From Chloroflexota bacterium (GTDB lineage Bacteria > Chloroflexota > Anaerolineae > Anaerolineales > Villigracilaceae), in assembly GCA_029782225.1 (NCBI GenBank), contig JAKOVF010000189.1, positions 1-64,000 on the forward strand: a DNA stretch of 64,000 bases, given 5' to 3'. This document shows positions 41,722 through 51,689 of the stretch, one piece after another. Numbering within the stretch: position 1 is the stretch's first letter; each line of letters opens with the position of its first letter. The notes beneath the pieces were generated by a model. The model did no database searches and was not told where the DNA came from. It saw nothing but the letters and a program-made list of their open reading frames with translations. The position numbers and the translations under genes are program-made.

Positions 41722-43242
41722 TCAGCGCTTCCGATACGGTGCATTGACTGCATCGACTTTTTCTAACAACTCGTCTTTCAAGGCCTTTACAAAGGATGGT
41801 GCAGCAGGATACAGGTCCTGCAGTTCCTCATAATCTGCTCCCAGATCATAGACCTCGAAGGAGTCTTCGGCCTCGTATCCAGTATAGTAGATAATTTTCT
41901 GGTTGCCTTTCACCATCGCCACCGTAGTTTTGGTCAACGGCGCATATGCGGGATTGCCTTTTGCCTCAATGGTAAACATGCTGCGCTGGGAGTCCTCGAT
42001 CCCGCCGAGGCCCGGCAGAAGCGTGCCTTCCGTCCAATCGGGAATTGTGTGACCAGTCGCGTGCAACAGGCTGGGAAGAAGATCCACATTGTTTGTCGGG
42101 GCAAAAATATCCTGCCGGCTGGTTTGACCGGGAGCAGAGGTCAAGAGAGGAATATGAGTCAGGGGTTCATAAAGCAGTTTTGTAACGTGACCCTCAACCC
42201 CGCGCTCGAAGCTCTCGCCATGATCCGAAGTGACAACAACATACGTATTCTCAAGCAAACCCTCGTTTTCCAGCGAGCCGATCAACCGTCCAAATTCAGC
42301 ATCCACGTTACCAATAAATTCATCATAGTTTTGCCGCCGGTTGTTCAATCGATAGTATTGAGTATGTTCGCCGAGGCGGTGATCCGGCTTTCTAATGGAA
42401 CGAAAATTATCCAGGAATTTTGCGTCGAATTCCTTTGAAGGTTTATAGGGGGCATGAGGCGCCCAAAGATGCAGGTAGGCAAGATAAGGCGCGCTGGTAT
42501 TCAATTCTTTCAGAGTGGTGTTCAGGCCATTGAAAACATCATCCAGACGGAAGTAAACGGGATGATCGCCAGCGCGAGGCAGGCCCCGCGGATAATCCTT
42601 GTCCGGGTTGCGTGCTGCACGGGTCCGAAGGAGGATGCGGTCCGCCAGGCCAAACACAAGGGATGCGGGAGGCGTCCCATCCTGAAAAAGAAAATTATCA
42701 AATGCACGATATCCCGAAGCCAGATCCTTTGTGAAGGCTTCTCCTGTCACCTGCTCGATCACGCTAAAAGAGCTCGCAGGCAGGATCGTTTCAAGATCGT
42801 ACGCACATTGTCCAAAGAAATAATTCGCAAGTAAATTCTGCGAAAAGGCCAGACGGTGATATCCACTCCCAAATGCCGTAAAGATATTATGCTTTACATG
42901 GTCTCGCTCGATCAAACCCGCGATATCAAAGGCGCGATGAGTCCACGGATAGGTGCCAGTCAGAAGGGAGGCAGTGCCGGGCGTGGTAAAGTTTCCGCCA
43001 GCGTGATGCGAGTGATATACATTCGCCCGTTCGGCGAATTTTTCCAGGTTCGGTGTCGTCGCACGTTTGAAGCCATACAACGACAAATCCCGGGCAGACA
43101 TGGCGTCGAACACAAAGATGACGACGTTGGGTTTGCTGTTATCCTGCTGGCGTAGGAAACGCGGAGCCAGTTGAGACATGGCAACCGCCCCCGAAGTCAA
43201 ACCGGCTAGTTTTAGGAAATCACGCCGTGAGAGTCTGGACAT
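41722..43242 (-). CDS. Tat-exported sulfatase-like protein with Thr nucleophile
   Basis: This 506-residue alkaline-phosphatase-superfamily protein starts with a Tat signal (SRRDFLKLAGLTSGAVAM). Metal-site motifs are VIFVFDAMSARDLSLYG at the start of the domain and VVTSDHGESFERGVEGH further on. The nucleophile position reads FTTPGTASLLTG. True sulfatases have C/S-x-P-x-R there and need formylglycine, so this protein is more likely a phosphodiesterase or phosphoglycerol/phosphoethanolamine transferase type, or a sulfatase relative of other activity. It lies in a tight group of five genes, with the next stop-start only a base apart. Confidence 0.85.
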   Translation of the reverse strand: MSRLSRRDFLKLAGLTSGAVAMSQLAPRFLRQQDNSKPNVVIFVFDAMSARDLSLYGFKRATTPNLEKFAERANVYHSHHAGGNFTTPGTASLLTGTYPWTHRAFDIAGLIERDHVKHNIFTAFGSGYHRLAFSQNLLANYFFGQCAYDLETILPASSFSVIEQVTGEAFTKDLASGYRAFDNFLFQDGTPPASLVFGLADRILLRTRAARNPDKDYPRGLPRAGDHPVYFRLDDVFNGLNTTLKELNTSAPYLAYLHLWAPHAPYKPSKEFDAKFLDNFRSIRKPDHRLGEHTQYYRLNNRRQNYDEFIGNVDAEFGRLIGSLENEGLLENTYVVVTSDHGESFERGVEGHVTKLLYEPLTHIPLLTSAPGQTSRQDIFAPTNNVDLLPSLLHATGHTIPDWTEGTLLPGLGGIEDSQRSMFTIEAKGNPAYAPLTKTTVAMVKGNQKIIYYTGYEAEDSFEVYDLGADYEELQDLYPAAPSFVKALKDELLEKVDAVNAPYRKR

Positions 43243-43249
43243 TTTTGAT

Positions 43250-43783
43250 TTATATGATCAGACGAAATAGCACCACAACTAAAGAGACCAGGCTAAGAGG
43301 AATCGTGATGTAGAGGAATATCACCGCACGATCGGCGAAAAGCTCCAGAATCCTGCGCGTGAAATTTGCCCGACCCAGCAGGTACGCGATCACTGCAATC
43401 AGGACTAAAATCGCGGGCAGCCAGCGGACGATCTCAGATGGGTAGTAGTCCAAAGTCCGGAATTGGCTTGCCGTGTACATCATCAGGGCGAGGATCAGGA
43501 TAGAAAGTCCGGCACCACGGGCGACAAATGCATCAGAAAACCACTTTTTGGGCAGGATAACCGCGATCGCGACCACTCCAAACAACACAAACAGACTTTC
43601 CAGAAGGTTTGTGACCATCGAGTAGGCAAACACGCTGGTAATCTCCCCCAGGTTAAGAAAATACAGCCATCCAGGGAGGTGGTAATTGAACTTGAGGATC
43701 GTCCACCCATACACCATCAGGACGATGACTGCATAAACCGGGGCGATCTCCTTCTGTTTTGGGAAGCGGTTATAGATAGCCAA
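43250..43783 (-). CDS. Small polytopic membrane protein of unknown function
   Basis: The 177-residue product has about five membrane helices (around residues 14-30, 45-75, 87-107, 119-139 and 150-175) and short loops, without catalytic motifs I can name. Its start overlaps the end of the upstream alkaline-phosphatase-like gene by 14 bases, and the sulfatase-like gene follows after 7 bases, so it belongs to the same operon and may anchor or transport the product handled by the two enzymes. Confidence 0.75.
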   Translation of the reverse strand: MAIYNRFPKQKEIAPVYAVIVLMVYGWTILKFNYHLPGWLYFLNLGEITSVFAYSMVTNLLESLFVLFGVVAIAVILPKKWFSDAFVARGAGLSILILALMMYTASQFRTLDYYPSEIVRWLPAILVLIAVIAYLLGRANFTRRILELFADRAVIFLYITIPLSLVSLVVVLFRLII

Positions 43784-45593
43784 GGCCCTTTAACCTTTCC
43801 TCCACATCTTTCTGACCCTGACCGGTTGCGTGAGAGGGCGGCTTTATATAAGATTGATCGAGATGCTTCCCAATGGCAAGAAAAGGGATGTCGCGGAAGG
43901 ATATCTCGCCAAAATTGCGCAGGTCACGGTTCATGAATATTACAGCAGGGACAACATCTGAATCCACGCAATGATCTGCGCCCCAATGGTCGTGATTGAT
44001 CTCAAAGCTCTCTTCCGGTATTTTGCCGAGACCCGTCTCGGAGGAGGCGCGATAACCGGGGGCGTAGCCCACCACAAGGTCCGGGCCGAAGCGGATGTAG
44101 GCGCCATTGTAAACCTCGTGTTTAAAGCGCACCCGATGTGTCACAGGCATTCCGTCCGGACCCATCCAATCCGTAAGTTTTTGTTGGAGTTCCTGCAGAA
44201 GCGATTCAAGCGTGTCCGCATTGACAATCCCCTTGCCCTCACGACCTGCAACATTCATGTAAACACTGTTCAGACCAACCGCGTAGGCGCGTGTCTGACT
44301 CCAGTCTACACTGGACAGATCCCCGGCGTTCTTCCCATCATTCAGCACAAGGTATCCGTGCTCTGCCAGCCAGCGATTCAAATGAACCTTGCGCTCAAAC
44401 TTCGTAAACCCATGATCCGACAGAATCAACTCTGCATACTTGCCGCCCAGTTGACTTAAGCGTTCGCCGACTTCGCCCACAAAACTGTCGAGCTTTCGAT
44501 ACCACTGCTCCGCAACATCCAGGCGGTTATGGTAGAACATATGCTGGATGCGATCCAGATCATCAAAGATGCCCGCCAGCACACCTTCCTTGAAATTCTG
44601 AAGGAGGTAAAAGAATATCTGTTTTCGGCGGTCAAATATGAGATCACACAGGCGGAGAAACTGCTCGTCGTTGATGCACCCATCTTCGAGGCCGGTTGTA
44701 TCCTGCGGCCAGCCCAGTGTGAGATAAGGACCGACCTGGTCCCAAAGCTTTTTGGCAAATGGCTTGGAGGATGAATAATGCCATGTAGCATGCAAAGGAT
44801 GAATCTGCAACGGCAGAGTATAGAAACGCACCACACCGTTTAAACTGGTCAGGATTGCCCGTGTGATGGCATGGACGTTGAAGAAAGGGCCGGCCTTGAA
44901 TTTGATCTCGAATATGTCGCTCCACTCACCTATTCGTAACTCTAATTCCCTGTCACCAATCGTGAGTCGGGCCGTGGAATCATCCAGTACATTTAGAGAA
45001 ACAGGCAGGACCGCGGGACGCGGCCCAGAACGTTCCTGTATCTGCGGTCCGCTGAGGGTGGCTGTGTAATGCCCTCTGCCTGCGGATTGGAGTTGTGCAG
45101 AGGCGACCTTGCTTTTTCGCTCATCTTCGGTAGAGAACAAGGTGCCAACCCCAAGCTGACCTTTTATGTCTGGTGTACCCAGGCCAGGCAACGTATTGAC
45201 CGGCAGCTCCGGCCGTGCGGGAAACATGGCAGGCCACCACAACGCCGTGGCCGGATAGCCCAACCCGGCAGCTTCTTCAAAAAAAGTCTTTGCAATGTAA
45301 GGAGGAATGAATTGCTCTCCCAATCCACTTTTCTTCGTGGGCAGGATAGAGACAAAAGGCGTGTATGTGACGGGATCGCGATGGACAAAATCGAAAATGC
45401 CATGACCACCCGGATCCGCTCCCGTAGCGATACTGGTCCAGGAGACTTCTGTTTGAGGCGGGGAGCAAACCTTCAGGCGAGAGTATCCCCCAGTCTCCAT
45501 AAATCTGGAAAGGTTCGGTAATTGATTTTGCCCCGCCATGTTTTCAAACACGGCGGGGTCAAAAGAGTCAAAGCCCAGAACGATGGTTTTCAT
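43770..45593 (-). CDS. Alkaline-phosphatase-superfamily phosphodiesterase (type I nucleotide pyrophosphatase fold)
   Basis: This 607-residue protein has the PF01663-type fold. VLGFDSFDPAVFENM holds the first metal Asp, EVSWTSIATGADPGGHGIFDF the Thr nucleophile region, ELILSDHGF the second Asp-His pair, and DHWGADHCVDSDVVPAVIF the last His. The C-terminus KDVEERLKGLGYL is typical of a subgroup seen in polysaccharide and surface loci. No signal peptide is visible, so it may act in the cytoplasm. The substrate is probably a phosphodiester or sugar-nucleotide, not determined. The upstream gene is a 70-residue membrane peptide 15 bases away. Confidence 0.85.
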   Translation of the reverse strand: MKTIVLGFDSFDPAVFENMAGQNQLPNLSRFMETGGYSRLKVCSPPQTEVSWTSIATGADPGGHGIFDFVHRDPVTYTPFVSILPTKKSGLGEQFIPPYIAKTFFEEAAGLGYPATALWWPAMFPARPELPVNTLPGLGTPDIKGQLGVGTLFSTEDERKSKVASAQLQSAGRGHYTATLSGPQIQERSGPRPAVLPVSLNVLDDSTARLTIGDRELELRIGEWSDIFEIKFKAGPFFNVHAITRAILTSLNGVVRFYTLPLQIHPLHATWHYSSSKPFAKKLWDQVGPYLTLGWPQDTTGLEDGCINDEQFLRLCDLIFDRRKQIFFYLLQNFKEGVLAGIFDDLDRIQHMFYHNRLDVAEQWYRKLDSFVGEVGERLSQLGGKYAELILSDHGFTKFERKVHLNRWLAEHGYLVLNDGKNAGDLSSVDWSQTRAYAVGLNSVYMNVAGREGKGIVNADTLESLLQELQQKLTDWMGPDGMPVTHRVRFKHEVYNGAYIRFGPDLVVGYAPGYRASSETGLGKIPEESFEINHDHWGADHCVDSDVVPAVIFMNRDLRNFGEISFRDIPFLAIGKHLDQSYIKPPSHATGQGQKDVEERLKGLGYL

Positions 45594-45608
45594 GCAGGGG
45601 CTTACCTG

Positions 45609-45821
45609 CTATTCTTCTTTGTCTTCATCTTTTCGGAAACGACGGCGAATCTTCGCAATGCCTTCGCGGATACTCCGGGAAAAGAATAATAGAATCCCCG
45701 AACCAGCAAGCAGGACCGCGGCGAGTACTTGAAATATGACGCCGCCAGTATTCGGATCAATATACAATGAACACGCTCCTTTCTCGTAAAACCAACGGAT
45801 TATATCTGAGATTAGAGTCAT
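45609..45821 (-). CDS. Small membrane protein with YIDPNTGG motif
   Basis: The 70-residue product has a short amphipathic N-terminus, the motif YIDPNTGG (residues about 20-27), one membrane helix (VIFQVLAAVLLAGSGILLFF) and a strongly basic-then-acidic tail. Peptides of this YxDPxTGS type are known as small companions of alkaline-phosphatase-superfamily genes in surface loci; their function is not known. It is the first gene of this minus-strand operon, divergent from mutS across 83 bases. Confidence 0.75.
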   Translation of the reverse strand: MTLISDIIRWFYEKGACSLYIDPNTGGVIFQVLAAVLLAGSGILLFFSRSIREGIAKIRRRFRKDEDKEE

Positions 45822-45904
45822 TGTCCATTTTGCCTTCAGGGTTCAACAGAAACATCGAATCGCTTATTATGGAACATTTGTTTCGCTTGGGGTAAAATCA
45901 TGTC

Positions 45905-48448
45905 ATGGCCACCGAAGATGTATCCCCCGCCCGCCAGCAATATCTCGACATCAAACGGGACTACCCGAATACCATTCTCTTCTTCCGCCTCGGCGATTTT
46001 TATGAGACCTTCGATGAGGACGCCGAGACGACTGCCCGCGAACTCGACATCGTCCTGACTTCGCGCTCCATCGGAAAAGGCGTCCGCGCACCTCTCGCAG
46101 GCATCCCATACCATGCGGTCGAGAATTACCTCGCGCGCCTGATCGAAAAGGGATATCACGTCGCCATCTGCGAACAAATCGGTGACCAACCCATAAGGGG
46201 CATCTTCCCGCGTAAAGTGATTCGCGTGGTGACGCCGGGGACAATCATCGAACCAGGACTGCTGCCCGGCGACTCCAACAATTATCTCGCCTCGGTCGTA
46301 CTTGACGAGAAGACTGCCTCCGTTTCCTATGCAGATATCACCACCGGAGAGTTCGCGGTGACAGAACTTCCAATTGAAGCTCTGCGCGCAGAGTTGACAC
46401 GCCTCCATCCCGCCGAAATTATTTATCCTGATAACCAGACCCTCAACGATGGTTTTTCCGGCCATCTGACGAAATATCCTGCCTGGAGATTTGAACCCGG
46501 CAAATGTGAAGAGACCCTGCTCACGCACTTTAAAGCCGCAGCGCTGGACGGCTTCGGCATCAAGGGACGAAGTCTGTCCATCCGCGCCTCAGGCGCAATT
46601 CTGCAATATCTCAAAGAAACACAGCCCGATTCGCTCAGTCTGCTCACGGGATTGCGGCACTACAGCCTGGGTGAATTCATGACACTGGACGCGTCCACTC
46701 GCAGGAACCTGGAATTGGATGAGACCCTGCGCGGCGAACGCAAGGGGTCGCTGCTTGGGACGCTCGATCACACCGTCACACCGATGGGCAAACGAGCGAT
46801 TCACCAATGGGTCAGCCAGCCTTTGCTCAACGTGGACAGGATCAAGGCGCGGCAGGACGGCGTCCAATTCTTCTTCGAGCGCGGCATGGACCGCGCGGAG
46901 CTGCGCGCGGCGCTCAAACCGCTGGCTGATCTGGAGCGGCTGACAAATCGCGTCATGGCAGGCATAGCACAACCGCGCGATCTGGTCGCCTTGCGGGAAA
47001 CACTTGGCTGCATTCCAGAGATACAGGCGATTTTGAGCAAAGCCAAGTCTGAAACGAGACTGAACTCCTGTGCCGAGGAACTCAAGCTACTGCAAATCGC
47101 CATTGACGAGGAACCTCCTGCCACGCTACAAAATACCGGCATCGTTCGTCCCGGCTATTCACAGGAACTGGATTCGGTGATCGAAGCCTCCAAGCACGCA
47201 CGCGAGTGGATTGCCAATCTTGAAACGGTCGAACGCGAGAGGACGGGTCTCAAGACGCTGAAGGTCGGTTATAACAGGGTTTTTGGTTACTACATCGAGA
47301 TTTCGCGCGGCGCGGCGGATAAAGCTCCGGAGAATTACATCCGTAAGCAGACGCTGGTCAACGCCGAGCGATTCATCACGCCGGAAATGAAAGAGTATGA
47401 GACGCTGGTGTTGAACGCCGAGGAAAGAATTCGTGAGATTGAGATCCGCCTGTTCAAGGAAGTTTGCGCTACGCTCACAAAGTCCGCACAGACGCTGCTG
47501 GAGACCGCCCGAGCGCTAGGCAAGCTGGATGTGCTATCCGCTCTGGCGGAGGCCGCGGCCCTCGGAGGCTACACCCGGCCCGAGGTCCACGAAGGAAGCG
47601 AATTGGAAATCCGCGAGGGTCGGCATCCCGTTGTGGAACAGAGTCTGCACGGCGACCGCTACATCCCCAACGATGTCATCTTCGAGAAGGGTGAGATTGT
47701 CCGCGTGATCACCGGACCGAATATGTCGGGGAAGTCCACATACCTGCGGCAAACGGCGTTGATCGTATTGATGGCGCAGATGGGCTCGTTTGTGCCGGCG
47801 GCATCGGCCAGGATCGGACTCGTGGATCGCATCTTCACCCGCATCGGCGCGCAAGATGAAATCCATGCAGGGCAGTCAACGTTCATGGTAGAGATGATTG
47901 AGGCGGCGAACATTTTGCATCATGCAACGCCGCGCAGTTTGCTTATTCTCGATGAGATCGGACGCGGGACTTCAACGTACGATGGCGTGTCTATTGCGTG
48001 GGGCATGATCGAGTACATCCACAATCACCCACAATTGCGAGCGAAGACTCTGTTTGCCACGCATTACCACGAATTGACACAACTGGCCGATTTGCTGCCG
48101 GGTGTCAGGAATTACAATGTGGCTGTGACAGAAGCTGATAGCAAGGTCGTGTTCTTGCATAAAATCGTCCCCGGCGGAGCGGACAAATCCTACGGTATTC
48201 ACGTCGCCCAGCTTGCCGGGCTGCCCTCGCCCGTTGTATCCCGAGCGAATGAAATCATGGATGAACTCGAGAGGACCTCCGGCCGGGCAGTGAAAATCTC
48301 GCCTCATGCTGCGCAACAAGCCGCGCTGTTCCCGGAAACCAGTCCGCTGCTCGATGAGTTGGGGGAACTGGATATCAATTCGCTGTCCCCCATCGAGGCA
48401 TTGAATAAATTGTTTGAATGGAAGAAGAAGTTTCACAACCCATCCTAG
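45905..48448 (+). CDS. mutS: DNA mismatch repair protein MutS
   Basis: MutS recognises base mismatches and small loops and starts repair through its ATPase. The 847-residue product is a full MutS1: the mismatch-wedge Phe-x-Glu sits in FRLGDFYETFDED near residue 36, followed by connector, core and clamp domains. The ATPase has Walker A GPNMSGKSTYLRQ (about residue 605), the signature loop AGQSTFMVEM, Walker B SLLILDEIGRGTSTYDG, and FATHYHELTQL. No mutL lies next to it. The divergent promoter region towards the small membrane gene has only weak elements (TTCAAC-N17-TATTAT at about 45842-45870). Confidence 0.97.
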   Translation: MATEDVSPARQQYLDIKRDYPNTILFFRLGDFYETFDEDAETTARELDIVLTSRSIGKGVRAPLAGIPYHAVENYLARLIEKGYHVAICEQIGDQPIRGIFPRKVIRVVTPGTIIEPGLLPGDSNNYLASVVLDEKTASVSYADITTGEFAVTELPIEALRAELTRLHPAEIIYPDNQTLNDGFSGHLTKYPAWRFEPGKCEETLLTHFKAAALDGFGIKGRSLSIRASGAILQYLKETQPDSLSLLTGLRHYSLGEFMTLDASTRRNLELDETLRGERKGSLLGTLDHTVTPMGKRAIHQWVSQPLLNVDRIKARQDGVQFFFERGMDRAELRAALKPLADLERLTNRVMAGIAQPRDLVALRETLGCIPEIQAILSKAKSETRLNSCAEELKLLQIAIDEEPPATLQNTGIVRPGYSQELDSVIEASKHAREWIANLETVERERTGLKTLKVGYNRVFGYYIEISRGAADKAPENYIRKQTLVNAERFITPEMKEYETLVLNAEERIREIEIRLFKEVCATLTKSAQTLLETARALGKLDVLSALAEAAALGGYTRPEVHEGSELEIREGRHPVVEQSLHGDRYIPNDVIFEKGEIVRVITGPNMSGKSTYLRQTALIVLMAQMGSFVPAASARIGLVDRIFTRIGAQDEIHAGQSTFMVEMIEAANILHHATPRSLLILDEIGRGTSTYDGVSIAWGMIEYIHNHPQLRAKTLFATHYHELTQLADLLPGVRNYNVAVTEADSKVVFLHKIVPGGADKSYGIHVAQLAGLPSPVVSRANEIMDELERTSGRAVKISPHAAQQAALFPETSPLLDELGELDINSLSPIEALNKLFEWKKKFHNPS

Positions 48449-48561
48449 AGAACGAGATCAGCATCTTGAGAAAGCTTCAATCGCGAGGGTGTGCCCTTGC
48501 AAAAGTGTGAACTTTTATGCAGGAAAATCGACTATCATGTCCAAGACAGGAGTTGTAGCCG

Positions 48562-49518
48562 ATGTATGCTGAAAAGAAGATTGTTGTAGTCGTGCCTGCC
48601 TACAATGAGGAAATGCTGATCCACCGCGTCATCGAGACGATGCCAGGATACGTGGATAAGATACTCGTAGTGGATGATTGTAGCAAAGATGATACGTGGG
48701 CTGTTCTTCAAGACCTGCAAGCGAAGTATCCCGGTCGTCTCTTCTTTGTACGCCATAGCCGGAATCAAGGGGTTGGCGGCTCGATAGCTACGGGCTACCA
48801 GTGGAGCTTGGATGAGCACGGTGACGTCACCGTGGTTATGGCCGGGGATGCACAAATGGACCCCGCCGATCTTCCTGCTTTGTTGGATCCAGTCATCTCA
48901 GGAAAAGTGGACTTCGCCAAGGGAAATCGCTTGTTCACGGGGGATGCCTGGAATCAGATCCCGCGAGTCCGTTATCTAGGAAATTCGGTCATGTCGCTTC
49001 TGACGAAGATCGCATCCGGATATTGGCAAATAGCAGATTCGCAGTGTGGGTACACGGCAATCAATTACGAGGCTCTGAAAACCATTGATTGGAATCAGAT
49101 GTATAAGCGCTATGGACAACCGAACGATCTGCTAGTTCGGCTGAATATATACAACTTCCGAGTCTGTGATGTAAGAATAAAGCCTGTATATAATATTGGT
49201 GAGAAAAGCGGTGTAAAACCGATTCGTATGATTCCGAAGTTGTTTTGGTTATTGACGAAGCTGTATTTTTTCCGTATGTGGCAAAAATATGTGATCAGAG
49301 ACTTCCATCCACTGATCTTTTTCTATGCGGTTGGATCGTTCCTGCTGGTGCTATGTATCCCATTAACGGCTCGCGCAGTGTTTTTATGGATTTCAGAAGG
49401 CATTCTCCCCGCCATTAATACTCTGGCCGTAATGATGTGTGCCATTATGGGTATGCAGCTGATATTATTTGCGATGTGGTTTGACATGGAATATAATCGC
49501 CATCTGAATATTAACTGA
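48562..49518 (+). CDS. Family 2 glycosyltransferase with two C-terminal membrane helices
   Basis: This 318-residue GT-A enzyme resembles polyprenyl/dolichyl-phosphate sugar synthases. VVVVPAYNEEMLIHRV begins the domain, DKILVVDDCSKDDT follows, and VVMAGDAQMDPADLP gives the metal-binding D-x-D-like site. Two helices near residues 255-275 and 285-305 hold it in the membrane. It probably makes a lipid-linked sugar that starts or feeds the surface-glycan pathway encoded next. CAGGAG lies before the ATG. Confidence 0.9.
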   Translation: MYAEKKIVVVVPAYNEEMLIHRVIETMPGYVDKILVVDDCSKDDTWAVLQDLQAKYPGRLFFVRHSRNQGVGGSIATGYQWSLDEHGDVTVVMAGDAQMDPADLPALLDPVISGKVDFAKGNRLFTGDAWNQIPRVRYLGNSVMSLLTKIASGYWQIADSQCGYTAINYEALKTIDWNQMYKRYGQPNDLLVRLNIYNFRVCDVRIKPVYNIGEKSGVKPIRMIPKLFWLLTKLYFFRMWQKYVIRDFHPLIFFYAVGSFLLVLCIPLTARAVFLWISEGILPAINTLAVMMCAIMGMQLILFAMWFDMEYNRHLNIN

Positions 49519-49549
49519 GTCCCTTAAGCAATCGATTGAAAGGCAAACC

Positions 49550-50506
49550 ATGCTTCAAAAGAAAACAGTATTCATCACCGGGGGGGCCGGTTTTATTGGG
49601 GCAACCATCGCAGGGAACATTCTGAACAAGAACAAGGTCATTGTATACGATAACCTGACAAGAAATTCCTTGGTTGACAGACCGTTTCGTAATCACCCGA
49701 ATCTCACACTGATTAGTGGTGACGTACTGGATTATGAGTGCCTGACAGAGTCAATGCACGGCGCGGATATCGTTGTGCATTGCGCCGCAATTGCAGGAAT
49801 TGACACAGTGATCAAGCGTCCCGTGAACACGATGCGGGTAAATATGGTTGGCTCGGCGAATGTTCTGGAAGCAGCTTCCCGGTTATCCCATTGCGAAAGG
49901 GTGGTGTGTTTTTCAACCAGCGAGGTCTTTGGTCAATATGCTTTTCGCGCATCAGAGACCGACAACACGGTCATGGGTAAAGTGGGAGAGGCCCGCTGGA
50001 CCTATGCAGTCAGCAAACTGGCAGAAGAACATTTGGCGATTGCATATCACAAGGAAAAGGGACTTCCGACAACCGTAGTCAGGCCTTTTAATATTTATGG
50101 TCCGGGCCAGGTTGGCGAAGGGGCAATGAGCATTTTTATTCAACGCGCTCTAAAAAACGAACCGTTGCAGGTTCATGGTGATGGAACGCAAATCCGTGCC
50201 TGGTGCTATATTGATGATATGGTAAGAGGAACATTATTAGCAATGGAACATCCGAAGGCAGTGGGAGAGTCTTTCAATGTAGGTAACCAGGAGGCTGTTA
50301 TCACAATTTATGGACTGGCCAAGATGGTCAAACAAGTCCTTAGGTCGAAGTCCTCCATTACGTTTAGCGGCAGAAGCACGGTGGATGTCGAGTTACGGAT
50401 TCCGGCCGTAAAGAAAGCCCGCGAACTTCTAGGGTTTGAGGCAAAAGTTGGTTTGGAGGAAGGGATCAGACAAACCGCTGACTATTATCAGACATTAATT
50501 AATTGA
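49550..50506 (+). CDS. NAD-dependent sugar-nucleotide epimerase/dehydratase
   Basis: This 318-residue extended SDR protein has the nucleotide-binding ITGGAGFIGATIA, the Ser/Thr of VCFSTSEVFG, the catalytic YAVSK, and VVRPFNIYGPGQVGEGA. These match UDP-sugar 4-epimerases or 4,6-dehydratases. The exact sugar is not clear. It is followed by an aminotransferase and an acetyltransferase, the usual sequence for making an amino-acetylated sugar. Confidence 0.9.
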   Translation: MLQKKTVFITGGAGFIGATIAGNILNKNKVIVYDNLTRNSLVDRPFRNHPNLTLISGDVLDYECLTESMHGADIVVHCAAIAGIDTVIKRPVNTMRVNMVGSANVLEAASRLSHCERVVCFSTSEVFGQYAFRASETDNTVMGKVGEARWTYAVSKLAEEHLAIAYHKEKGLPTTVVRPFNIYGPGQVGEGAMSIFIQRALKNEPLQVHGDGTQIRAWCYIDDMVRGTLLAMEHPKAVGESFNVGNQEAVITIYGLAKMVKQVLRSKSSITFSGRSTVDVELRIPAVKKARELLGFEAKVGLEEGIRQTADYYQTLIN

Positions 50507-50562
50507 TGGTGCACTAGCAGGTCGCCCTCTCCCCCAGGATTTATAAAAGAAAAAGAACAAGC

Positions 50563-51669
50563 ATGATCCCTCTTATCCGACCCTTCCTCGATGAAGCTGA
50601 ACTCCAAGAAATTGCACAGGTACTCTCAAGCGGCTTCTTAACGCAAGGACCCAAGACCGCGGAGTTCGAGCAAAGAGTCGCAGAGCATATTGGGTGCAAA
50701 TATGCGTTTGCCATGAGTTCATGCACAACAGCACTGCATCTGGCACTAGTAGCGCTGGATATTAAGCACGGTGACGAAGTGCTGGTCGCGGATTTCACCT
50801 TCCCTGCCACAGCGAATGTTGTCGTTCAGCAAGGTGCCAGACCGGTTCTGGTCGACATTGATCTTGACACTTTCACCATGAGTCCCGATGACTTGGAACG
50901 CAAGATCAGTTCTCACACAAAAGCCATTATCCCGGTAGACGCATTCGGTTGCGCGGCGAATTATGATCCGATCCTTGCCATTGCCGAAAAGCACCGTCTG
51001 CCGGTCATCGAGGACGCAGCCACCGCCATTGGTGCTAAATACTATGACCGCTTCTGTGGTAACCTTTCGACAATCGGTTGTTTCAGCTTTCATCCGCGCA
51101 AAGTCATTACGACCGGCGAAGGAGGAATGATCACAACAAATGACTCAGTCCTGGCAGAGAAGATCCGGTTGTTACGCAGTCATGGCGGTGTAAAAACGGG
51201 GGCGTGGTTCCAGTATGAAGCAGCGGGATTTAATTATCGTCTCAGCGATATTTTGAGCGCTGTGGGTGTAGCCCAGATGGCAAAGCTCCCCATGTTAATA
51301 GAACGAAAACGGCTGTTGGCAAGTTTGATGTCCCAGCGGCTTTCAAAATTGGCTGGGGTTTGTTTGCCAACCGAGCCGAAGTGGGGCGGGCATATTTATC
51401 AATCCTATGTCATATTGATAGATCCTCAGTTCGACCGAGACAAAGTGGTGACGGAGATGAGAGCGCGTGGTGTAGAAGCTACCATTGGCACGTATGCGCT
51501 GCATGACCAGCCCGTTTACCAACGCCAGTTCGGATATCAGGCCGGCCAACTTCCAAACTCACATGCCGCGTTCAGACGTTCCATTACCCTGCCGCTTTAT
51601 CCGCAGATGAGCGAGTCTGATCTGGACCTTGTGGTTGATACTTTTAAGGCGGTTCTGTCTCAGCAGTGA
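50563..51669 (+). CDS. DegT/DnrJ/EryC1-family sugar aminotransferase
   Basis: This 368-residue PLP enzyme installs an amino group on a keto-sugar nucleotide. It begins IPLIRPFLDEAELQEI, the cofactor pocket includes SSCTTALHLAL, IEDAATAIGAKY has the Asp that pairs with the PLP ring, and the PLP lysine is in FSFHPRKVITTGEGGMI. DFTFPATANVV and FNYRLSDILSAVG are further DegT signatures. It works between the SDR enzyme before it and the acetyltransferase after it. Confidence 0.93.
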   Translation: MIPLIRPFLDEAELQEIAQVLSSGFLTQGPKTAEFEQRVAEHIGCKYAFAMSSCTTALHLALVALDIKHGDEVLVADFTFPATANVVVQQGARPVLVDIDLDTFTMSPDDLERKISSHTKAIIPVDAFGCAANYDPILAIAEKHRLPVIEDAATAIGAKYYDRFCGNLSTIGCFSFHPRKVITTGEGGMITTNDSVLAEKIRLLRSHGGVKTGAWFQYEAAGFNYRLSDILSAVGVAQMAKLPMLIERKRLLASLMSQRLSKLAGVCLPTEPKWGGHIYQSYVILIDPQFDRDKVVTEMRARGVEATIGTYALHDQPVYQRQFGYQAGQLPNSHAAFRRSITLPLYPQMSESDLDLVVDTFKAVLSQQ

Positions 51670-51689
51670 GACAGGCCAGCAAGTTTCTC

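Noticed and set aside
41722-43242. Annotation as a formylglycine sulfatase
   Set aside because: The nucleophile motif has Thr (TTPGT) and not C/S-x-P-x-R, so a classical sulfatase is not supported.
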